Source: Drechslerella dactyloides (taxonomy: Eukaryota > Ascomycota > Orbiliomycetes > Orbiliales > Orbiliaceae). From it: a stretch of 64,000 nucleotides of DNA. The first letter of the stretch is position 1. Each line of letters begins with the position of its first letter. The position numbers were made by a program, and so were the translations under genes. The stretch covers positions 248,001-312,000 of the forward strand of contig JAGTWJ010000017.1 of assembly GCA_020064725.1 (NCBI GenBank). The letters are read 5' to 3'. Shown one piece after another: positions 56,492-64,000 of the stretch. The notes beneath the pieces are model-generated. The model had not been told where the DNA came from. It did no database searches and worked only from the letters and a program-made list of their open reading frames with translations.

Positions 56492-58371
56492 ATGCTAAGG
56501 CCAGTCCGTGTCCTCGAGAAAGGTACGCATAAAGCCTTTTAGAATGTAGATAGAGTCACGAATTTATCATCTGTGGGAGGTTTTTATTAGCGTTTTAAAA
56601 CGAAAATTTACTAACTAGGTCGAATCCAAGACGGCGATGACTGGGTGTTCCGAGACTCTGATATCGAAAAGTTCCTGGATGAAAGCTATGGTAAGGCATA
56701 CCCGGATAGACATACATAGTGGCTAGTAACCAATCCACCGACCCGAATGACCCGATCTACACCCAACAATGAACTATCGACTGCCCATTCTTAATTACAG
56801 CTTTAGGCCATTATGTTTGCTAACGATGCCCTCATATTAATCGAATCATGGTCTTGCTAAGACTCGCATAATCCATCATTTGTGTAAGTGTACATGTATA
56901 CACTCGAAAGTGGAACATGGATTCACATTTCAAATGGGGATGTATATCCACCACCGACGCCGCTGCCTGTGGCTCGGCTTGACTAAGTTATTGGTCGATC
57001 AGTTTTGCAGATGCCTATGCCCTAAGTCTGGGCCAAGACCGTTATACAAACAATGGCAAGTTGTGTCATGATCTCGAAGAGTTCTACGGCATGCCCGCCA
57101 GAGTCTGGAATCAAGCACACCATGGGTCGAATGGATTCTTCGGATGTAGAGAGGGTGAGGGCGGAAAAATCGGTAAGATCCTGTTACACATCGATGGACA
57201 TGCAAAGAATATTCTAGCGACTGCTGACTCTGGAATCTAGACACTTGGTTCCGGTTTTGGGTGAAATATCTCCACGAAGACCCCGGGAAACCCTTCCCGA
57301 AATTCTACATTGAAAAATGGTACAAATTGGGGTTCTTCACAACCTGGAACTCAGCCGGCCGTAAGAGCATCCTCTGCATGAACTGCCCTGTCGAGTTCGC
57401 GACGGACGTGAGGACTTTTCTTCAAGAGACAGAAGGATGTCCGTATGAAGCCGACCCGTTTTGGTTCCATCAGATCATCGTTGGAGCACTTTTGAACTTC
57501 TATGATACATCCATCTGGTCGATTCGGGGAACTCTTCGAGATCTCGAAAAGGCAAGACTTTCCCACAGCTAGTGCTTCTCCCTAACCTCCAGAATATATC
57601 TGATATATAGCCCACCATGGGGGGCCTCTCCGCAGAGTCGGTCGACTCAAAACCTCATTCCGACCGCAAAATATTGGGACTACCACGAGCTTATGACGCA
57701 CGTCATCCATAGCAAGGAGACACTATTAGTGTCGACTGAAACCGTATTCAAGATAATGCATCGCCAACGCGAATGGCAGAATAGAATGTTCACAACGGCT
57801 ACCACCACCCCACACATGGAAAAGATGCGCCGATATTCAACGCAAGTGTACGATGACCTCAACTGTTATCATACAATGCTATTCAGTCTGAAGTGCCGAC
57901 AAGAGGGCATGGAGGGTCGGCATCAGAATGAAGTTGACTCGGTAATATTTCCACATAGCTTTAATTGCATCGTCTTCATATATCAGAACTGACTTAATAC
58001 TTTCCCGCAGACATCACTTGCCGTAGCCCAGTATCACAGCGGCACGGCCATGGAAGACTCCAGAGCGATGAAAGTCATAGCCGTCCTGACGGTGGTTTTC
58101 CTTCCGGGGACATTTGTATCGGTAAGTACCGCAACGAATCCAAGTATCTATCGCATGTAACCAGGGCTAAACGATACATATTCATATGCAGGCGGTTTTC
58201 AGCATGAGTTTCTTCGAAGCCGATGCTAGCAACATCTCGGTTTCAAAGAGCTTCTGGATATACTGGGCGTTTGCAATCCCGCTGACTATCGTAACTGCTG
58301 CTATGCTTAGACTTATTATATACTGGCGGAGGGCTACGGGTAGAACCGATATGCTACCTTCCTTAGTATGA
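56492..58371 (+). CDS. Fungal CorA-like Mg2+ transporter-type protein
   Basis: Model: exons 56492-56522, 56619-56690, 57011-57172, 57241-57551, an exon starting near 57636 and ending 57941, 58011-58121 and 58192-58371. The first three introns and last two are well supported. The junction after 57551 is uncertain: a GC donor (AAG|GCAAGA) with acceptor CCGCAG at ~57635 keeps the frame, and no GT donor gives an intron of normal length. The 320-bp intron after 56690 may hide another exon. The C-terminal half is diagnostic: a long helical stalk (HSKETLLVSTETVFKIMHRQ), the AMKVIAVLTVVFLPGTFVS first transmembrane helix, a VFSMSFFEAD loop in place of the bacterial GMN motif, and a second helix (IYWAFAIPLTIVTAAML). 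Such proteins are common in fungi; ion specificity is unproven. Confidence 0.78.
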
Positions 58372-58945
58372 CAGATGGATGAAACCTAGTATTACAATCA
58401 ACCAAAGCAAATGACACATACACGGTACCAGGTCCTCCGGCTCGCCAACATTCTCTTCTTCTAATATTGTATGAGGCTTCTAGAATGCATATGATTTCTA
58501 TCTTCGCACGGAGAACTTGTATTAAGCTAAATGCTGCAATCGGCATCCTAAAATCGTTCAACTGTGGGACAATACAGCATTCAGACCCCTTTGCGAGCAT
58601 GTCAGGCCTCGTGTTTGTCATCGGTTGAAAAATGAGCGTAGGTCGAAAATAAGGATGTAATCCATCACACTCGTGGCGCTATCGCAAGGACGTATGTTCT
58701 GAATCTGGATCTGATTCAGCGGTATAACACCGTCTATAGGGAGAAGCCTCACGCGGCCTGGTCCCTCCTAATTGCATCTATCATCCCTATAATTTGTGCA
58801 CCTATGAACCAAAGAACTAATGGTAGGATATATATCTACAATTGACCCGGTAGTATACAGAAGCCAGCAGTACGCGACAGGTAGAAGGTATTCGAAAGGC
58901 AGCCAGAGATCTCGAGACAATGAAGGACTATCCTTTTTCGGTTGG
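58372..58945. other. Convergent 3' intergenic region
   Basis: About 570 bp between the CorA-like gene (+) and the RBR ligase (-). No gene is seen. Confidence 0.55.
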
Positions 58946-60076
58946 CTAGCTCTGTCTCCTGCGATTTTGACCTTGCTTTTTTCTCGAAAACGGTTTCGCC
59001 CTTCCTTGTCCCCCAAAAAACAGATTTCGGAATGATATCAGGGATCTAAAGCCTTTTCTGACTGGGACCGTGGAATCTTTTTCAATGTTGGAGCTGTCAG
59101 AATCTTCTTCAGTATCGGGGCTCTTAGTTTGCGTCTGCTCAGCCTCCTTTCTTATCGCGGCAAGATCTCTTGCGCAGTTCTCTACGTCTAAAGCCCCGCT
59201 CAGAAGCTTCCGTTTGTAGATAAAATACTTAACGTATACGTCGTGTTCTTGTTGAGCGAGTTTAGCTTGCTGTTCGTGTGCTGCAAGCTCCGTCGAATCC
59301 CATCCGTTCCAAATGCACTTCGCTTGTGAAACTTCGAACTCTTCCCGTTGTACCGAGTGTTGATTTGCTACACCTTGGTATTGTTTCATACAGCCCTCGA
59401 AACATTCCAACCAAGGACCGCCACAGAGATAGCAAAACTCGGAGCCGCATCGGCAACTGATATGATTGCATCCATCGATTTTCGCGACGAGGCTTTTACA
59501 CTTGAAGCACATCGCCCAGTTTGCTGCTTCCGCCAGCCCGGCTAGCCTGACCAATCCTTCAAGTTCGCCACAGGCACCACCGTGCATCTTTTTGGGGCAT
59601 CGAGAACAGGTGACGGTCTTGCAATCCACGCAGAAAGCCCCGCCGTTGCGGATCGAGACATCCAGCAATACTCTCTTGCACTGCCAACAAGGAACGAGCA
59701 CTTCTGACTTATACGTCTGCTGCGCTCCCAAGTACTTCCGTATAGCCGGTGGGCTCAAAGCTATCAGTACTAGGTGCGCGTCGATCTGCTCGCAGCAATA
59801 CGCTGGCTTGTTCGCTTCAGCTGCAAGTGCAAAGTTCTGGCGGAGGCAGCTAAAGCAGTGACTGTGCCCACAGCTTGGCAAGTTAACCCCTTGGTTTCTT
59901 ACCACGGGCTCGTCGCATATAATGCACACAAAACGGTTCTGCACTGAGCCGTCGTTTCTGGGGTCCGTCGTAATGAGTTCTGGGCAGAGTTTGCGGAGTG
60001 GGCTCCAGTTTAGCTCATCGTAAGGGTAAACCTCGTCTCCGTCGGAGGAATCGTCATCGATTGGTTTTATAGACAT
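58946..60076 (-). CDS. RBR-type (RING-IBR-RING) E3 ubiquitin ligase
   Basis: Intronless, 376 aa, ATG at 60076 (MSIKPIDDD); the longer open frame begins with TTG. RING1 is at ~51-95 (CIICDEP..., PSCGHSHCFSC...). An IBR follows at ~130-169 (CWQCKRV... CVDCKTVTCSRCPKKMHGGAC). RING2 at ~190-218 reads CFKCKSLVAKIDGCNHISC followed by CGSEFCYLCGG. By alignment with ARIH1-type ligases, C203 (in GCNH) would be the catalytic cysteine that carries ubiquitin before transfer. The last ~150 residues are a charged helical region, then a Ser/Asp-rich and basic tail, probably for substrate binding or localisation. Similar small fungal RBR proteins are numerous and mostly uncharacterised. The domain call is secure; substrate and partner are unknown. 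Confidence 0.88.
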   Translation of the reverse strand: MSIKPIDDDSSDGDEVYPYDELNWSPLRKLCPELITTDPRNDGSVQNRFVCIICDEPVVRNQGVNLPSCGHSHCFSCLRQNFALAAEANKPAYCCEQIDAHLVLIALSPPAIRKYLGAQQTYKSEVLVPCWQCKRVLLDVSIRNGGAFCVDCKTVTCSRCPKKMHGGACGELEGLVRLAGLAEAANWAMCFKCKSLVAKIDGCNHISCRCGSEFCYLCGGPWLECFEGCMKQYQGVANQHSVQREEFEVSQAKCIWNGWDSTELAAHEQQAKLAQQEHDVYVKYFIYKRKLLSGALDVENCARDLAAIRKEAEQTQTKSPDTEEDSDSSNIEKDSTVPVRKGFRSLISFRNLFFGGQGRAKPFSRKKQGQNRRRQS

Positions 60077-61562
60077 GGCAAGGGGCGCAAGTTCGTAAAC
60101 CGGCCTATCGTCCACGTTTGATATAGCGTAGAAGTGATGTTGTAAGTGCAGGCAATGTAGCCTTCGAGAAGCAAGAAAGTCGCCCAAAGTAGGATAGGCG
60201 AGTCTATGGAAAAGAGAACCCTCCGTTTTACGAGACGGTCCCAGCCACAGTTAAGATAGGAGGTTCTATAGTCGAGAATTATATATCAGTGACTGCATGC
60301 ATCAGTCATTATACTTGGGAATGCCATCTTACTGGATGGTAGGTACTTTGAGCTCCGTCAGGCGGCTTCCAGTTTCAAGATATTGGGTGATCTTGAAGGA
60401 GAGCTGAGAGAATGTGCTTGGTAGTATATAGAGCAGCAGCAGCTGTGAGAGTAGTAGTAGTAGTAGTTGAAAGAATCTTAGAAGTGCGCTTGTAGCTGTC
60501 TCTTCACCGGATACCTTATATATACTGAGGGATCGGCATCTGGTTCACGAGACAAGGTGGGCATATGGCATGTAAATAACGCTTAAAAATGTGTAAAAAG
60601 GTCTCAAAAGAGTGTTAAAAAGAATCAAAAAGCTCACAAAAGCTTGGAAGGTTTGCATGCTCCATTTGAGCTCAATTGCTCGACAGATGTACTGGAGGTA
60701 CAGTGTAGATACTACGACTACTATACTGACAGGAGCTTTGTATCTTTTTTAATATGCGTACGTATCTAATAGCGTTCCCTATACTTTTCAAAAAGGTTTA
60801 TGCATGTCTCATAGGATCCTAGTGCTCCCACCCGGACACAAGGTTCGCCCCGAGAACCATCGGTTATCCGGTATTCTCCGTTTGTGTTTTTTTCTAAGAC
60901 GCTTACTAACTACTAAGAGTACATGGTCAAAGGTCTTCCCTCTTAAATAAAGAGCTAGATTGTGCGCGTTCTGGGAAAGTTGGGCATCATCAATCCAACT
61001 AGGCCACAAGTCTTATTCTTCATTCGTAGCGTGTTAATCCGAAGAGCTTAAAGCTAAACGCAGAAGCTCGGGCATGCTCAACCGGTAATAGGTATCCGCG
61101 AGCTTGTACTAGGCGGTCTGATCTCGGGGGCGCTCAGAGGTCTATTCTCCGAAGTTTTAACCGTCCGCTGCAAGACCAAACCGTCCCGCCATCCCGTCCC
61201 GTCTCGTACATCCTGTATGGTTCCAAAACGCAAAGATGCGTTGCTGTTGGATATCGTTATCTCCGATCTCGGCCGGCCGCCCTGCTCGGCACGAACAACC
61301 GCACCGCCTCATGGCTACACGAATGCGCTCACGGGCGCTACTTTGAGCTTCAGGGATTCTGGCCATTCCGCGATAGCAAGAATGCTTACATCAAGTTTAC
61401 TCATCTCTCTCACTCTCGACGCCACCTCACCAATTCCCCGTCCTTCAGCCCTACCGCCGTGAAAAGATTACCACCTCATCCCACAATCATTCGAACCGCG
61501 ATCACCATCACTTGAATCTACGTGCAGCATCACAACCACAACCGTTCACCTGGTCACTCGCG
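60077..61562. promoter_or_regulatory. Divergent region between RBR ligase and ARO7
   Basis: About 1.5 kb holding both promoters. It has a short AGT triplet repeat near 60447-60463 and a TATATATA-type sequence near 60518. I see no gene and no Gcn4-type TGACTCA site upstream of ARO7. Confidence 0.45.
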
Positions 61563-62592
61563 ATGGACTCGACAATCGACCTGCTCGACCCTTCCAAGGC
61601 GCTGGACCTGAACTACATCCGCTACCAGCTAATGTACGTCTGTCGATCGCGGCCCCTCCGCTCTCGCAAGCGCCCGCTAACATGAGTGCGAAAACCCTCC
61701 ATAGCCGCCTGGAAGACACCATCGTCTTCACACTGATCGAGCGCGCGCAATTCCCCCTCAACCCAACAATCTACACCCCAACAGCCCTCCCCGTGCCGGA
61801 CTTCTCCGGCTCCTTCATGGACTGGATGCTCTTCCAGCAAGAGTCGATCTATGCGCGTGTGCGCCGCTACCAGGCGCCGGACGAGTATCCCTTTTTCCCA
61901 GAGGTGCTGGCCGTCCAGCCGATCCTCAAGCCGTTGGCCTACCCGAAGCTGCTGCATCCGAACACCGTGAACGTGAACGAGCGTATCAAGGACGTGTATG
62001 TTAATACCATCCTGCCGGCGATATGCAGACGGTCCGTGGGGAATGCGGTCGGCGGGGCAGGCGACGATGAAGGCGATCGCGGCGAGCAGAAGGAAAATTA
62101 TGGGTCGTCGGCTGTGGCGGACGTGGCGGTGCTGCAGGCGCTGTCGCGTCGGATACACTTTGGCAAGTTTGTGGCGGAGGCGAAGTTTCGCGAGGACGTG
62201 ACCGGGTTCACGAGGTTGATCGAGGAGCGGAACGGCGAGGAGATTGGGAATCGGATAACGAAAAAGGCCGTGGAGGAGGAGGTGCTGAGGCGGCTGCGGT
62301 ATAAGGCCAAGCTATACGGGCGGGACCCGACGCTGAAGCCGGACGAGGGCGGTCTCGTTGGCCAGGATGTTGGAGTTGGGAAGATTGACGTCGAGGCTGT
62401 CGTGCGGATGTATCGGGTGAGTTATCGTAACGGCAGCGTGTGGCAGGCCGCCTGCTTTTAAAGAGAGAACTAATGGGGTCTATCTAGGACATTGTTATTC
62501 CACTGACGAAGGACGTTGAAGTTGAGTACCTTCTGCAGCGGCTCGTGGAGCCAAAGCAGGAGTCGACCGGGACGCCAGCTGGCGTTGTGTGA
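61563..62592 (+). CDS. ARO7: Chorismate mutase (eukaryotic AroQ type)
   Basis: Model: exons 61563-61633, 61705-62416 and 62488-62592, 295 aa, all in phase. The first splice makes the family-typical IRLEDTIVFTLIERAQF helix. The eukaryotic all-helical chorismate mutase layout is clear: the LNYIRYQLI N-terminus, FMDWMLFQQESIYARVRRY, EYPFFPEVL and the KFVAEAKF catalytic segment. The C-terminal VVRMYRDIVIPLTKDVEVEYL block carries the allosteric Trp/Tyr-linked threonine region by position. The enzyme converts chorismate to prephenate at the branch to phenylalanine and tyrosine, in the cytosol. It is slightly longer than yeast Aro7 (256 aa), mainly by a Gly/Asp/Glu-rich insertion at ~140-160. Confidence 0.93.
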
Positions 62593-63067
62593 GGGCGAGG
62601 TCCCTGCACTTTCCTTCCCGTTTGAGGCTAACAAGCCAACGGCGCGGGATCGATAGCGGGCTTGGGACTCTCTCAAAACAGGCATCCGCTATCTCGAGAT
62701 TGCTATCCGGAATATAGAAGTTGGCGGGTAACGGCGTAATGGTTTAAGCGATATCTCTTGGCTTTGACGAAGCGAAATTCATTTGCCCTATGCAGCGGAC
62801 TGGTTCTTGTATCAATAACATCACTATATCGATCAATGCATCATAGCTTATATCATTCAGGAGAAGCATCTGATTCGTATCTATGGTATACGCACGTATC
62901 GCTAAATGACAAGCTTTTGTTCTACTGAAGTCTAGACAGTAAATCCTGATCTAGTTAGCTACCCGACATGATGCCAATAAACTCTACGCCTCCACTCCGA
63001 ATCATACACGTTCAATGTAAAGTAACTCGCCGTTAGCAGATGGTGTCGCATTCGTACGAAGCGGATG
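62593..63067. other. Convergent 3' intergenic region
   Basis: About 475 bp between ARO7 (+) and ZPR1 (-). No gene is seen. Confidence 0.6.
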
Positions 63068-64000
63068 TCACGATTCATCCTTGGCGTCGGCCTCGTATCC
63101 CTCCGTCTTCATGTCAGCGATTCCGAGATCCTCGTTCTGCTCATCCGTACGTTCATAGTCCACGATCGTCAGATTCGGGTCCGGATCCGGGGCATACAAA
63201 TTCTGCAAGTAGCTCGCAGCGAGCGGGTCTTCGAGAACGACGGTAAAGTTGATCTTCCCGTCGCGTGCATTAGCCAGTCCTTCGAAGAACTTGAGCCACC
63301 GCTCGCGCTCTTGCGGAATCATGCTGTCAGAGGTCTCGCTGAAGATGCGGCTGTGAAGGTCGTCGTGGACCTGTGTGAGCAAGCCTTCAAGGGTGGTGAA
63401 GCGTCCGCCGAGGGTGCCTGGGGTGAGGTCCAGTTTGATCTCGGGGATCGAAAGGGCGCAGCTTTCGGACTTAAGGATGTCGCGGGCCAAGTCCGAGGGG
63501 TCCGTGACCTTGAGGGTCATTCTGCGGCCGTTGGAGGGGACGGCTCCGCCTGTCTTGACTTCGTTTGATTTATCTGTTACACGATAATTGTTAGACCCAT
63601 TGAATGTGATGATGACGTTGGGTGGCATCGCTTACATCCACAATGATCGCAAACGGTGCTCATAATCACGACTTCCTGGAAATGAGGGATCTCCACCATC
63701 TTCATGTTGGTGACCGCGTTCATCGTGCATGTTGGACAGGTTGCAGGGAAGCTGTACACCTCGTCCTTGGTGATTTCAACATCCTCGCCAGCAGCCAACG
63801 TGGAGACTTCTTGCGCCTGGGCCTCTCCCGATTCCTCAGCTGGTAGAGCCAGAGCCTCGTTCTGCTCTTTCGTTCTGGGGTAGTCTGTCCGCGTCCACTT
63901 TCCTCGAAGATCCTCCAGTACTGGCTGGACCCAGCTGTTCCCAGATGGGTCATCGAGCTCCAAAGTCCAGGGGTACGTTCCTGTGCTAGCATCCTCGTCG
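63068..64000 (-). CDS. ZPR1: Zinc-finger protein ZPR1, C-terminal half (partial)
   Basis: The gene enters from beyond the right edge. Model within the window: exon 64000-63636, intron 63574-63635 (GTAAGC...TCTAAC...CAG), and last exon 63573-63068. The visible part begins in the first A-domain (YPWTLELDDPSGNSW), then has the second C4 zinc finger, whose halves CPTC and CDHCG are joined by the splice to give CDHCGYKSNEVKTGG. The second A/B domain (LTPGTLGGRFTTLEGLL, QERERWLKFFEGLANA, INFTVVLEDPLAASYLQN) follows, and the protein ends in an acidic tail. Known role: ZPR1 is a chaperone for eEF1A folding in eukaryotes. It looks intact as far as seen. Confidence 0.92.

Noticed and set aside
57551..57640. 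39-bp GT-AG intron in the CorA-like gene
   Set aside because: In phase, but shorter than the smallest intron I could support elsewhere (49 bp); the GC donor is preferred, although not proven.

Overview
This window is nuclear DNA from a filamentous ascomycete (Pezizomycotina; I cannot place the order). Most genes carry short GT-AG introns of about 50-200 bp, many with a CTAAC/CTGAC-like branch site. Several families are typical of filamentous fungi: a PTH11/rhodopsin-domain membrane protein, a fungal CorA-like protein, an F-box-like protein and a GH76-like glycosidase. I resolved 19 genes with good or moderate support, plus several fragments. All coordinates of spliced genes are my own manual models.

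Layout, left to right. 0.85-11.6 kb: an ASPM-like spindle protein (-) diverges from a Yta7/ATAD2-type bromodomain AAA ATPase (+). 12.8-13.6 kb: a small two-repeat Myb/SANT-like protein (-). 15.0-21.4 kb: a 13-exon gene (+) encoding a secreted protein built of three tandem [I9-like propeptide + subtilisin-like] modules whose catalytic residues are largely replaced. 22.2-26.4 kb: a small YIPPH-motif protein, a coiled-coil protein with an unexplained antisense-side reading frame beside it, and an F-box-like protein. 27-29 kb: the rhodopsin-domain protein (-). 29-32.4 kb: gene-poor. 32.4-38.1 kb: a metallophosphoesterase (+), a GH76-like enzyme (-) and an Arg-rich disordered protein behind a 5'UTR intron (+). 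40.3-44.6 kb: two membrane proteins (-). 44.6-48.5 kb: gene-poor, with one copy of a dispersed inverted repeat. 48.5-55.5 kb: TFB4 (+), a taspase-like Ntn hydrolase (-) and ARP3 (+). 56.5-60.1 kb: a CorA-like transporter (+) and an RBR-type E3 ligase (-). 61.6-64 kb: chorismate mutase ARO7 (+) and the C-terminal half of ZPR1 (-), which runs off the right edge.

Most genes are unrelated housekeeping loci (transcription/chromatin, cytoskeleton, amino-acid synthesis) separated by accessory, AT-rich stretches, and I see no operon-like logic or biosynthetic cluster. The standout is the tandem pseudo-subtilase at 14962-21380. All twelve of its introns fall at the same four positions and phases in each module, so the array arose by duplication of a whole intron-bearing gene or module. 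The Asp/His/Asn/Ser catalytic residues have since decayed to different degrees: module 2 keeps Asp, His and Asn but has Pro at the serine, while modules 1 and 3 have lost nearly everything.
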